A stretch of 64,000 nucleotides of DNA, taken from contig NZ_JADCDB010000006.1 of NCBI RefSeq assembly GCF_020252395.1, positions 22,277 to 86,276 of the forward strand, read 5' to 3'. Position numbers and translations under genes: made by a program. Below, one piece after another: positions 55,231 through 63,952 of the stretch (within the stretch, counting starts at the first letter, position 1; every line of letters begins with the position of its first letter). This DNA comes from Aestuariivirga sp. GTDB taxonomy: Bacteria > Pseudomonadota > Alphaproteobacteria > Rhizobiales > Aestuariivirgaceae. The notes beneath the pieces are model-generated. The model made no database searches, had not been told where the DNA came from, and saw only the letters and a program-made list of their open reading frames with translations.

Positions 55231-55956
55231 TCAGATCATGTACTGGCCGCCATTGGCGGAAATAGTCGAGCCGGTGATGAAGCCCGCATCATCCGAGGCG
55301 AGGAACACCACGGCGCGGGCGATTTCCTCCGGCTCGCCGAGGCGGCCGACCGGGATCAGCGGCAGGATGCGCTTTTCGCGAACGTCCTGCGCGATGGCCA
55401 TGACCATTTCGGTGGCGATATAGCCCGGGCAGATCGCATTGACGGTGATGCCCTTGGCGGCCCCTTCCTGGGCCAGCGCCTTGACGAAGCCCAGGTCGCC
55501 TGCCTTGGCGGCGGAATAATTGGCCTGGCCCATCTGGCCCTTCTGGCCGTTGATCGAAGAGATGCAGATGACACGGCCAAAGCTCCGGTCACGCATGCCG
55601 CCCCAGATCGGCTGGGTCATGTTGAACAGCGAGTTCAGGTTGGTGTTGATCACCTCGTTCCACTGCTGGGCGGTCATCTTGTGGAACATGGCGTCACGGG
55701 TGATGCCGGCATTGTTGACCAGCACCTCGACCGGACCCAGATCGGCCTCGACCTGCTTCAGGCCGGCCACACAGGCCTCATAGTGCGAGACGTCCCACTT
55801 GTAGACGGGAATGCCCGTCTCGGCCTTGAACTTGGCCGCGGCCTCGTCATTGCCGGCATAATTGGCGGCCACCTTGTAGCCTGCCGCCTTCAGCGCCTTC
55901 GAAATCGCCGCCCCGATGCCACGGCTGCCGCCGGTCACCACTGCCACCCGTCCCAT
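55231..55956 (-). CDS. phaB: Acetoacetyl-CoA reductase
   Basis: The 241-residue SDR starts MGRVAVVTGGSRGIGAAISK and has NNAGITRDAMFHKM, the catalytic SSINGQKGQMGQANYSAAKA with YSAAK, and PVGRLGEPEEIARAVVFLAS. It reduces acetoacetyl-CoA to (R)-3-hydroxybutyryl-CoA with NADPH for polyhydroxybutyrate. ATG 55956 has CCGAGGAGAATACC directly before it. It follows phaA by 63 bases. Confidence 0.97.
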   Translation of the reverse strand: MGRVAVVTGGSRGIGAAISKALKAAGYKVAANYAGNDEAAAKFKAETGIPVYKWDVSHYEACVAGLKQVEADLGPVEVLVNNAGITRDAMFHKMTAQQWNEVINTNLNSLFNMTQPIWGGMRDRSFGRVICISSINGQKGQMGQANYSAAKAGDLGFVKALAQEGAAKGITVNAICPGYIATEMVMAIAQDVREKRILPLIPVGRLGEPEEIARAVVFLASDDAGFITGSTISANGGQYMI

Positions 55957-55988
55957 GGTATTCTCCTCGGTGATTATCATTTGTGTTG

Positions 55989-56009
55989 CCCTCCCCCTTG
56001 TGGGGAGGG
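55989..56009. repeat. Short palindrome between phaA and phaB
   Basis: CCCTCCCC (55989-55996) pairs with GGGGAGGG (56002-56009), loop CTTGT. It is a G/C-only 8-base hairpin without a T run. It may adjust the relative amounts of phaA and phaB transcript or be a dispersed element. Confidence 0.6.
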
Positions 56010-56019
56010 GAAGATCAGG

Positions 56020-57204
56020 TTAGCGCTCGACGCACATGGCGATGCCCATACCGCCGCCGATACACAGCGTGGCGAGGCCCTTCTTGGCGTTGCGGCGCTG
56101 CATCTCGAAGAGCAGCGTGTTCAGCACGCGCGCTCCGGAGGCGCCCACCGGATGACCGATGGCGATGGCGCCGCCGTTGACGTTCACGATGTCGGGGTTC
56201 CAGCCCATGTCCTTGTTGACGGCGCAGGCCTGCGCCGCGAAGGCCTCGTTGGCCTCCACGAGGTCGAGGTCCTGGACGTTCCAGCCGGCCTTCTTGAGCG
56301 CGGCGCGTGACGCGGGAATGGGGCCCGAGCCCATGATCGCCGGATCGACACCGACCGATGCCCACGAAGCGATGCGGGCAAGCGGCTTGAGGCCGCGGCG
56401 GTTGGCTTCGGCCTCGCTCATCAGCAGCACGACGGCCGCGCCGTCATTGATTCCGGAAGCATTGGCGGCGGTCACCGAGCCGTCCTTGGCGAAGGCCGGC
56501 TTCAGCTTCTGCACGCCCTCGAGGGTCACACCCTTCTTGATGTATTCGTCCTGGTCCACCACCACGTCGCCCTTGCGGGTGGAGATGGTCACGGGGGTGA
56601 TCTCGTCCTTGAACTTGGCCGAGCCTTGAGCGGCCTCGGCCTTGTTCTGGCTCTTCACCGCGAACTCGTCCTGCATGTCGCGGGTGATCTGCCACTGCCT
56701 GGCGACGTTCTCGGCGGTGGTTCCCATGTGATAGCCGTGGAAGGCATCCCACAACCCGTCCTTGATCATGGTGTCGACCATGGAATAGTCGCCCATCTTC
56801 ACGCCCTCGCGCAGATAGGCGGCGTGCGGCGCGCGGCTCATCGATTCCTGGCCGCCCGCGGCGACGATCTTGGCATCGCCCGACAGGATCTGCTGCATGC
56901 CCAGCGCTACCGCGCGGAGGCCTGATCCGCAAAGCTGGTTCATGCCCCAGGCCGGCGTCTCCTTGGGGATGCCGGCATTGATCGAGGCCTGGCGGGCGGG
57001 GTTCTGGCCCTGCGCGGCGGTGAGGATTTGGCCGAGGATCACCTCGTCCACTTCCGCCGCCTCCACTTTGGCGCGCTCCATCGCGGCCTTCAGGGCGACG
57101 GTGCCCAGATAGGAGGCCGGAACGCTGGACAGCGAACCGTTGAAGGAACCAACCGGCGTGCGCGCGGCCGATACGATGACAATCCCATTTCCATTTGCGG
57201 CCAT
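56020..57204 (-). CDS. phaA: Acetyl-CoA acetyltransferase (beta-ketothiolase)
   Basis: This 394-residue thiolase condenses two acetyl-CoA. It has the nucleophile Cys in NQLCGSGLRAVALG, NEAFAAQACAV, the His in GGAIAIGHPVGASGARVL and the second Cys in CIGGGMGIAM. ATG 57204 (MAANGNGIVIVSAARTP) is the family start. It heads phaA-phaB and is divergent from phaR, with candidate PhaR sites in the shared upstream region. Confidence 0.97.
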   Translation of the reverse strand: MAANGNGIVIVSAARTPVGSFNGSLSSVPASYLGTVALKAAMERAKVEAAEVDEVILGQILTAAQGQNPARQASINAGIPKETPAWGMNQLCGSGLRAVALGMQQILSGDAKIVAAGGQESMSRAPHAAYLREGVKMGDYSMVDTMIKDGLWDAFHGYHMGTTAENVARQWQITRDMQDEFAVKSQNKAEAAQGSAKFKDEITPVTISTRKGDVVVDQDEYIKKGVTLEGVQKLKPAFAKDGSVTAANASGINDGAAVVLLMSEAEANRRGLKPLARIASWASVGVDPAIMGSGPIPASRAALKKAGWNVQDLDLVEANEAFAAQACAVNKDMGWNPDIVNVNGGAIAIGHPVGASGARVLNTLLFEMQRRNAKKGLATLCIGGGMGIAMCVER

Positions 57205-57255
57205 GAATGCCTCCTTGCTTACTTTGACGTGGGTTATGCCCTCCATATCACCCTT

Positions 57256-57327
57256 TGTGCAATGCGACATAGGTCGCGAATGTGGCAATGCGGAAATATT
57301 TTTTGCGCTTGCAATTGTGCAGTGCGG
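57256..57327. promoter_or_regulatory. Three copies of a TGTGCAATGCGG-like motif (candidate PhaR operators)
   Basis: The 202-base gap between the divergent phaA and phaR starts contains TGTGCAATGCG (57256-57266), TGTGGCAATGCGG (57281-57293) and TGTGCAGTGCGG (57316-57327), all in the same orientation and 25-35 bases apart. PhaR of other alphaproteobacteria binds TGC/GCA-rich sites near pha genes, so autoregulation and phaAB control are likely. The A+T-rich run AAATATTTTTTG (57295-57305 region) lies between the second and third copies and could hold a promoter element. Confidence 0.6.
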
Positions 57328-57406
57328 AGAGCAAGGTTTTGCGACGGGAGAGGCTAGCAGAGACCGGTGAAACGGCATGGGCCAGACGGATTCAGGAGGA
57401 GTTCCG

Positions 57407-58015
57407 GTGAGCGAAGAAAAAGCAGCGCCGCAAGGCGCCGTGGTCATCAAGAAATACGCCAACCGGCGGCTTTACAATACATCCACCTCGACCTATGTCA
57501 CCCTCGACGACCTCTCCACAATGGTCAAGTCGGGCACCGATTTCCTAGTCTATGACGCAAAGACGGGCGAGGACATCACCCGCTCGGTGCTGACCCAGAT
57601 CATCTTCGAGGAAGAGAACAAGGGCACCAACCTGCTGCCCATCAACTTCCTGCGCCAGCTTATCCGTTTCTATGGAGACTCGATGCAGGCCTTCGTGCCG
57701 GGCTTCCTTGAATTCTCGCTCGAAAACCTAGGCAAGGAGCAGGAAAAACTGCGCGCCCAGATGCTGGAGGCTTGGGGCGGCGGCGATGCCTTCAAGTCGA
57801 TGCAGGACCATGCCCAGCGCAACATGACCATGTTCAGCGAGGCGATGAAGGTGTTCAACCCCTTCGCTGCCATGGGGGGCGCGGTTCCGGGCGCTCCGGC
57901 TCCCGGCAAGCCGCAGCAGCCTGGTTCGGCGGGTGGCTCCCGGGATGACCTGCAGGCACTGAAGGACCAGCTTGCCGCAATGCAGCAAAAGCTCGACACC
58001 CTCGCCAGCAAATAG
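57407..58015 (+). CDS. phaR: Polyhydroxyalkanoate synthesis repressor PhaR
   Basis: The 202-residue regulator has the N-terminal PHB/PHA DNA-binding domain (VVIKKYANRRLYNTSTSTYV, TLDDLSTMVKSGTDFLVYDA) and the PHB accumulation domain (GDSMQAFVPGFLEFSLENLG). A Pro/Gly-rich linker and a short coiled coil end it. PhaR binds both DNA and nascent PHB granules, derepressing phasin and pha genes when polymer forms. AGGAGGAG lies just before GTG 57407, which fixes that start over the in-frame ATG at 57377. Confidence 0.96.
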   Translation: MSEEKAAPQGAVVIKKYANRRLYNTSTSTYVTLDDLSTMVKSGTDFLVYDAKTGEDITRSVLTQIIFEEENKGTNLLPINFLRQLIRFYGDSMQAFVPGFLEFSLENLGKEQEKLRAQMLEAWGGGDAFKSMQDHAQRNMTMFSEAMKVFNPFAAMGGAVPGAPAPGKPQQPGSAGGSRDDLQALKDQLAAMQQKLDTLASK

Positions 58016-58022
58016 TTGCGGC

Positions 58023-59879
58023 TCAGCGCGCCCTGCGTCTTGCCGCGGTATCGCTGACGAGGTCGGCGAAGCTCGGCTCCGCCGGGCGCAAGGGTTCCTC
58101 GCGGCCGGGGAAGGCGCGGTCGAGAAGCGTGATGGCGCGCCTCAGCTTGGCGAGTTCGCCCTCGAGGTCCTTCTCGAAGCCGGCAATGGTGAGGCGCGCG
58201 TCCGGCACCTCCTCCGGCCAGGGCGGGCTCAGTTCCGCCATGCCGAAGAGCCGGCCCTGCATCAGGTCCACGCCCCAGCGGCGCAGCAGCAGCGCGTCCT
58301 CCTCGGTCTCCACCCATTCGGCCACCGTCTTGATGCCGAAGGTGCGGGCGAGATCGATGAGTGCGCGCACATAGTACTGGTTCTCGTCGTTGAGCGAGAG
58401 ATCGCGGCAGAAGGTGCCGTCGAGCTTCAGGTATTCGACGGGGAGCGCCCTCAGACTGCGGAAACTGGTAAAACCCGCGCCGAAATCGTCGATCGCCACG
58501 CGGCAGCCCAGAAAGCGCAACTCCTCGACGAAACGGATCACGTGGCTCAGGTCGCCCAACGCCACGGTCTCGGTGATCTCGACGACCAAGCGGTTCGCCA
58601 CCTCGCGGTTCCTGGCGATGACCGACACGATCTCGGGGTACCAGCGCGGGTCAGTTGCCGTGGCGCCGGACATGTTGAGCGAAATCGCCGCCGCCGGGTG
58701 CCGCACGAGCATGTCCACCGCCATCTCCGCCACCGCCTTGTCGATGAGGCGGACGAGGCCCAGCGTCTCCGCCACGGGGATCAGGTGTCCGGCTGGCACG
58801 ATGCGGCCATCGTCGCTCGTCATGCGCAGCAACGCTTCGTGAAACGCCGCTTCGCCGGTTTGTCCATCGACCACGGGCTGGTAGGCCAGCTGGAAGCGGT
58901 TCTCCTTCAGGCAGCGGATGATCTCGGCGGCATGGCGCGCATTATCGCTGCGCTCGCTGCGGCGCTGCTCGGAGGGTTCGTAGATCACGACATCGCCGGC
59001 CGGCTGCTTTCTCGCCTGGGTGAGGGCCTCTTCGGCCCGCGCAATGGCCATGGCGGGGCCGACGGCATGCTGCGGCGTCACCACGGCGCCGACGGACAAC
59101 AGCGCCCAGATCGGCCCGTGCGCGGTTTCGATCATGCTCTCGCGCGCCGTGCCAAGGAAGCGTTCGGCCGCGACGGCCAGGTCCTCGCGGCTGCAATTGT
59201 TGAGCACGATGCCGAACTTGGAGCCTGAATAGCGCGCCACGGCATCGCCCGTTCGGGCGACGCGGGCAAGCCGCTTGCCCACCGCAAGGATCACCTCGTC
59301 CGCCACCTCGAAGCCATAGGCCTCGTTGACGGCCGCGAGATTGGTGATGGCGATGACGAGGAAAGAGCAGGCGGAGCTCTCGCGCTCGGCCGCCGCCATG
59401 GAGCCGCCCAGCGACTCCATCATGCGGCCGCGGTTCATCAGGCCGGTGAGGGCATCGCAATGGCCGAGGTAGCTCAGCTGCTGGTCCTGCCGGTGGCGCT
59501 CGTCGATCCGCCGCAGCGTGCCGAAGACATGGGCCGGCCGGCCGTCGAGGCCCGCGTGCCAGCGGCCCTGGTCTTCCAGCCACAGGCTGGCCCGCCCGGT
59601 GCGCCCGTGCGGCATGAAGCGGTATTCGATGCGGAAGGACACGCCGCCGCCGGAGTCCTGCTCGCCGCCGCGCATCACAGTGTCATAGCGGCTGGTGAGA
59701 TTGTCGGGGTCGAGCAGTGCTGCGAACTGCCGGCCGGTGGCCACCGTTTCGGGGTCGCAGCCCAGCACCTCCACCGCCCAGGGCGACCAGGAGATCACAT
59801 CCTGCGCAATGTCCCAGTGATAGGCCGCCAGCCCCGAATCTGCCGCCGCACGGTCCATCAGCCCGGAAAAATCGCCCAC
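58023..59879 (-). CDS. PAS / degenerate GGDEF / EAL protein (likely c-di-GMP phosphodiesterase)
   Basis: This 618-residue protein has an N-terminal PAS-like region (AYHWDIAQDVISWSPWAVEV), a GGDEF fold whose active-site loop reads YSGSKFG, and a C-terminal EAL domain. The EAL domain keeps EALLR, SLNMSG (Asn), VEITET, DDFGAGFTSFR, LKLDG (Lys), AEWVE and QGRLFG. Cyclase activity should be absent and phosphodiesterase activity is likely. No signal peptide or membrane helix is visible. GTG 59879 after TTGGAGGG is the preferred start; a TTG at 59936 lacks such a site. It converges on phaR with a 7-base gap. Confidence 0.9.
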   Translation of the reverse strand: MGDFSGLMDRAAADSGLAAYHWDIAQDVISWSPWAVEVLGCDPETVATGRQFAALLDPDNLTSRYDTVMRGGEQDSGGGVSFRIEYRFMPHGRTGRASLWLEDQGRWHAGLDGRPAHVFGTLRRIDERHRQDQQLSYLGHCDALTGLMNRGRMMESLGGSMAAAERESSACSFLVIAITNLAAVNEAYGFEVADEVILAVGKRLARVARTGDAVARYSGSKFGIVLNNCSREDLAVAAERFLGTARESMIETAHGPIWALLSVGAVVTPQHAVGPAMAIARAEEALTQARKQPAGDVVIYEPSEQRRSERSDNARHAAEIIRCLKENRFQLAYQPVVDGQTGEAAFHEALLRMTSDDGRIVPAGHLIPVAETLGLVRLIDKAVAEMAVDMLVRHPAAAISLNMSGATATDPRWYPEIVSVIARNREVANRLVVEITETVALGDLSHVIRFVEELRFLGCRVAIDDFGAGFTSFRSLRALPVEYLKLDGTFCRDLSLNDENQYYVRALIDLARTFGIKTVAEWVETEEDALLLRRWGVDLMQGRLFGMAELSPPWPEEVPDARLTIAGFEKDLEGELAKLRRAITLLDRAFPGREEPLRPAEPSFADLVSDTAARRRAR

Positions 59880-59989
59880 GATGCTCTGTCCCTCCAAGAT
59901 TCGAGGTTGCCAGTCTAAGGTAGAGACAGAAAGCAATTCTTAACGACGAGCGGCAGTTTTGGGCCCGGCGCCGCCCTCTGTGCCGTCAT

Positions 59990-60072
59990 GCCAGCGAAAG
60001 CTGGCACCCAGCTTTCTTCCCCCGTCTTCTCCCGTGGCAAGCGCCCAAAGCTCAGGCCCAGCTTTCGCTGGG
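59990..60072. repeat. Pair of REP-like hairpins, CAGC-GAAAGC type
   Basis: GCCAGC-GAAA-GCTGGC (59990-60005) and CCCAGC-TTTC-GCTGGG (60057-60072) are inverted relative to one another and separated by about 50 bases that include CCGTCTTCTCCCG, part of the other repeat type. The arrangement is like a paired REP (BIME-like) element. A single copy lies at 46327-46358. Confidence 0.75.
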
Positions 60073-60122
60073 GTGCCGACATCGGAGGAATCGGAAGCGG
60101 GAGCGGGAGAAGACGCCACGTC

Positions 60123-61700
60123 TCAATATCCCAGCGCAAACCCATCCTTGCGCGGGTCGGAGCCGCCGACCAGCACGCCGTTCCGGCGGTCGATGGCGAT
60201 GGCCTGGCCGCCGCCCAGGGGTCCGGGCGGCGAGGTCAGCGCGTGGCCCTTTTCGATCAAGCCTTCCTTCACATGGGCTGGAACTGTGCTCTCCACCTGC
60301 ACCTGGCCCGCCTTGGGGAAGTAGCGGGCCCAGTCGATCGCCTCCTGCGGGTCCATGCCATAAACGTAGCGATTCACGGCGACTGTCATGTGGCCCATGG
60401 GCTGGTAGTCGCCGCCCATCACGCCATAGCTCATATCGACCAGACCATCCTTCTTCACCATGGCGGGGATGATGGTGTGGAGCGGGCGCTTACGCGGCCC
60501 GATGCAGTTGGGGTGGGAGGGCGTCGTCACGAAGCAGGCGCCGCGGTTCTGGAGCGCGATCCCCGTCCTTGGCGTCACCACGCAGGAGCCGAAGCCGTCA
60601 TAGACCGAGTTGATGAAGGAGACAGCGAGGCGCTTCCCGTCAACCACCGAGAGACAGACCGTGCCGGAGTTGCGCATGACGGTGTCGATGTTCAGCGCCC
60701 GGTTCATGTCGATCATCGCCGCAAGCTTCTGCGCGGTTCCGGGCGAGAGCAGTTCGTCCACCGGCGCCTCGTGGAAGGCGGGGTCGGCGATGTGGCGGTT
60801 CCTCAGTTCCCAGGCGAGTTTCATCGCCTCGATCTCGAGGTGGTGGCGCTCGACGGAGTCGGGCGCGAAGCGGCGCAGCCCGAACTGCGAGAGGATATTG
60901 AGCGCGATGAGGGCCGTGAGGCCCTGCCCCGAGGGCGGGATCTCCAGCACCTCGTGGCCGGCGAATTCGGTGGAGATGGGCTTCACCCAGGTCGATTCAT
61001 GCGCCGCAAGATCCTCCATGGTGAGGAGCGAGCCCTTGGCGCGTACGGTGGCCACGATGTCCTCCGCGATGGCGCCTTTGTAGAAGGCGTCACGGCCCTC
61101 CTTGCCGATGAGGCGCATGCTCTGGGCGAGGGCAGGGTAGCGCATGACCTCGCCCACCTCCGGCGTGCGGCCATCCTTCAGGCAGTGCATCCGGCCGCCT
61201 TCATCGGCTTCGAGCAAGGGTGTGTCCTCCGGCCAGTCCCGGGCGACGCGGGGTGTGACGGGCACGCCCTCCTCGGCCAGCCGGATGGCGGGTTTGAGCG
61301 CCTCGGCCAGATCCATGGTGCCGAATTTCTTTAGCAGCTGATCCCAGCCGTCGATGGCGCCCGGCACGGTGATGGCATGGATGGAGCGGAGCGCAATCCC
61401 GGTGAGACCCGAGGCCTTGAGCCAGTCCGCGTCCGCCGCTAGGCCAGACCGGCCTGAGGCGTTGAGACCCGAGACCTTGCCGTCCGGCGTGCCGACGAGC
61501 GCGAAGCAGTCGCCGCCCACCCCGGTCATGGCGGGTTCCACCACGCACAGCACGGCAGAGGCCACAACCGCCGCATCCGCCGCATTGCCGCCCGCCCGCA
61601 GGGTGTCGATGGCGGCGAGAGTCGCGAGCGGGGCGGAGGTGGCGGCCATGCCGTTTGTGCCGTAGGCTGCCGAACGGCCGGGGCGTTCAAAATTGCGCAT
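60123..61700 (-). CDS. ggt: Gamma-glutamyltransferase family Ntn-hydrolase
   Basis: The 525-residue proenzyme begins MRNFERPGRSAAYGTNGMAA and has the family blocks GGNAADAAVVASAVL, GVGGDCFALV, PPSGQGLTALIALN and the autocleavage Thr in NSGTVCLSVVDG. Near the end GVMGGDYQPMGHMTVAVNRY is conserved. No signal peptide is present, so it may be cytoplasmic, like some acylase or catabolic relatives; classic GGT is periplasmic and degrades glutathione. The stop is 186 bases from the next gene, with REP-like repeats in the gap. Confidence 0.93.
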   Translation of the reverse strand: MRNFERPGRSAAYGTNGMAATSAPLATLAAIDTLRAGGNAADAAVVASAVLCVVEPAMTGVGGDCFALVGTPDGKVSGLNASGRSGLAADADWLKASGLTGIALRSIHAITVPGAIDGWDQLLKKFGTMDLAEALKPAIRLAEEGVPVTPRVARDWPEDTPLLEADEGGRMHCLKDGRTPEVGEVMRYPALAQSMRLIGKEGRDAFYKGAIAEDIVATVRAKGSLLTMEDLAAHESTWVKPISTEFAGHEVLEIPPSGQGLTALIALNILSQFGLRRFAPDSVERHHLEIEAMKLAWELRNRHIADPAFHEAPVDELLSPGTAQKLAAMIDMNRALNIDTVMRNSGTVCLSVVDGKRLAVSFINSVYDGFGSCVVTPRTGIALQNRGACFVTTPSHPNCIGPRKRPLHTIIPAMVKKDGLVDMSYGVMGGDYQPMGHMTVAVNRYVYGMDPQEAIDWARYFPKAGQVQVESTVPAHVKEGLIEKGHALTSPPGPLGGGQAIAIDRRNGVLVGGSDPRKDGFALGY

Positions 61701-61940
61701 GCGTCATGATCCTGAAACCGAAGGACGCTGGAAGAAAACTCCGGGAAGCGTCGCAAAAGGCATCGCATGGCAGGAAAGCCTGTAGCAAGACACGGCTTCA
61801 CATGACTGCCGCGCCTCCGGTTCAGGCTTCCGGCCTGTTTCCGAAGTCCCCGCGGGGCTGGCAAAAAGACAATCGACATTTCCCTGCAGTAATGTATTTT
61901 TACTGTTGGGAAATCTCATCCACACAAGGGAACTGCACGA

Positions 61941-63620
61941 ATGGCCACGGTGAAGAGCGATATCGAAATTGCCCGCGAGGCGAAAATGAAGCCGATCATG
62001 GAGATCGGCAAGGGCCTCGGCATCCCCGAGAAGGACCTGATCCCCTATGGCCACACCAAGGCCAAGGTGGCGCTCTCCTACATCGACCGCCTGTCGTCGA
62101 AGCCGGACGGCAAGCTCATCCTCGTCACCGCCATCAACCCCACCCCCGCCGGCGAAGGCAAGACCACCACCACGGTGGGCCTCGGCGACGGCCTCAACCG
62201 CATCGGCAAGAAGGCCATGGTGGCGCTGCGCGAACCCTCGCTCGGCCCCTGCTTCGGCATGAAGGGCGGTGCGGCCGGCGGCGGCTATGCCCAGATCGTG
62301 CCGATGGAAGACATCAACCTGCACTTCACGGGGGATTTCCACGCCATCACCTCGGCGCACAATCTGCTCTCCGCGATGATCGACAACCACATCTACTGGG
62401 GCAATGAGCTGGGGATCGACACCCGCCGCGTCGCCTGGCGCCGCGTCATGGACATGAACGACCGCGCGTTGCGCGAGATCGTCTGCTCGCTGGGCGGCGT
62501 TGCCAACGGCTATCCGCGGGAAGCTGGCTTCGACATCACCGTCGCCTCCGAGATCATGGCCATCCTCTGCCTCGCGACCTCGATCGCCGACCTCGAGCGC
62601 CGCATCGGCCAGATCGTCATCGGCTACAAGAAGGACAAGTCGCCGGTGCTGGCGAAGGACCTCAAGGCGCCGGGCGCCATGGTGGTGCTGCTGAAGGACG
62701 CGCTGCAGCCCAACCTCGTCCAGACGCTCGAGAACAACCCGGCCTTTGTGCATGGCGGGCCCTTCGCCAACATCGCCCATGGCTGCAACTCGGTGATGGC
62801 CACCCGGTCGGCCTTGAAGCTAGCCGACTATGTGGTCACCGAAGCGGGCTTCGGCGCCGACCTGGGCGCGGAAAAGTTCTTCGACATCAAATGCCGCAAG
62901 GCGGGCCTTGCGCCCTCGGCCACCGTCATCGTGGCAACCGTCCGTGCACTGAAGATGCATGGTGGCGCCGCCAAGGACGAGCTTAAAGTCGAGAACGTCG
63001 AGGTGCTCAAGAAGGGTCTCGCCAACCTCGGCCGCCATATCGAGAACGTGAAGAAGTTCGGCGTGCCGATCGCGGTTGCCATCAACCACTTCGTCTCGGA
63101 CACCGATGCCGAGATCCAGGCGGTGATCGACTATTGCAAGACTCACGGCGTCGAGGCCTTCCGCTGCACCCACTGGGCCGAAGGCGGCAAAGGCGCCGAG
63201 GCGCTCGCGAAGCACGTGGCCGAACTCGCCGACAAGAAGGCTGCGCAGTTCAAGCCGCTCTACGAGGACGGTGCGAGCCTGTTCGACAAGGTCAAGACCA
63301 TCGCCCGCGAGGTCTACCGGGCGGATGACGTCGTCGCCGACAAATCGGTGCGCGACCAGCTCAAGGCCTGGGAAGCGGCGGGCTACGGCAAGTTCCCGAT
63401 CTGCATGGCCAAGACGCAATACTCCTTCTCGACCGATCCGAACCTGAAAGGAGCCCCCACCAATCACGTGCTCCCCGTGCGCGAAGTGCGCCTGTCGGCG
63501 GGTGCCGAGTTCATCGTGGTCATCTGCGGCGACATCATGACCATGCCGGGCCTGCCCAAAATCCCCTCAGCCGAGGTCATCGGGCTCGATGACAAGGGCC
63601 AGATCGCAGGGCTGTTCTGA
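61941..63620 (+). CDS. fhs: Formate-tetrahydrofolate ligase
   Basis: The 559-residue enzyme makes 10-formyl-THF from formate, THF and ATP. It shows the P-loop [58 protein letters not shown] and a C-terminal [20 protein letters not shown]. The length matches the family (about 555-560). The ATG follows ACAAGGGAACTGCACG. It is divergent from ggt, with the 240-base promoter region between them. No folate-cycle partner (folD, purU) is adjacent. Confidence 0.97.
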   Translation: MATVKSDIEIAREAKMKPIMEIGKGLGIPEKDLIPYGHTKAKVALSYIDRLSSKPDGKLILVTAINPTPAGEGKTTTTVGLGDGLNRIGKKAMVALREPSLGPCFGMKGGAAGGGYAQIVPMEDINLHFTGDFHAITSAHNLLSAMIDNHIYWGNELGIDTRRVAWRRVMDMNDRALREIVCSLGGVANGYPREAGFDITVASEIMAILCLATSIADLERRIGQIVIGYKKDKSPVLAKDLKAPGAMVVLLKDALQPNLVQTLENNPAFVHGGPFANIAHGCNSVMATRSALKLADYVVTEAGFGADLGAEKFFDIKCRKAGLAPSATVIVATVRALKMHGGAAKDELKVENVEVLKKGLANLGRHIENVKKFGVPIAVAINHFVSDTDAEIQAVIDYCKTHGVEAFRCTHWAEGGKGAEALAKHVAELADKKAAQFKPLYEDGASLFDKVKTIAREVYRADDVVADKSVRDQLKAWEAAGYGKFPICMAKTQYSFSTDPNLKGAPTNHVLPVREVRLSAGAEFIVVICGDIMTMPGLPKIPSAEVIGLDDKGQIAGLF

Positions 63621-63952
63621 CCTTGATCGATTTCAATCGATGGAGAACCCATGATGCGCTGATTTGTCTCACCTACTAGATATTGACGCCCTGAAGAATC
63701 CTTCGGCAGTTCAGAATCTTTTAGGGTGACGGAAAACCCAATGGTTCTAAGCCCTTAGGCATGCGGTCTGAATCTAGACGTCACTGATGTGGTTGTACGT
63801 TACCATTTCGTATTCACTAACGTGACGGAAGAGTAAGCTTGAGACAGCCTAACAGAACTACTAGAGCATTTTCACGCTTAGCGGAATCGCGGATTTTCTT
63901 AGGGCCTGTTTGGTGATTCAGTGTTCATGTTGATTCGGCATGGAGACCTGCG
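63621..63952. other. Gene-free stretch between fhs and an IS630-type transposase
   Basis: These 332 bases have lower G+C than the rest and many stop codons in all frames. A short palindrome GATCGATTT-CAATCGAT starts just after the fhs stop. TAGAGCATTTTCACGCTTAG (63863 on) resembles the start of dispersed Rhizobiales repeats. The last 80 bases or so are probably the left end of the IS630-type element, but its terminal repeat cannot be defined without the other end. Confidence 0.45.

Noticed and set aside
60123..63620. ggt and fhs as a linked formate/glutathione system
   Set aside because: They are divergent, share no known pathway step and no other C1 or glutathione gene is adjacent.
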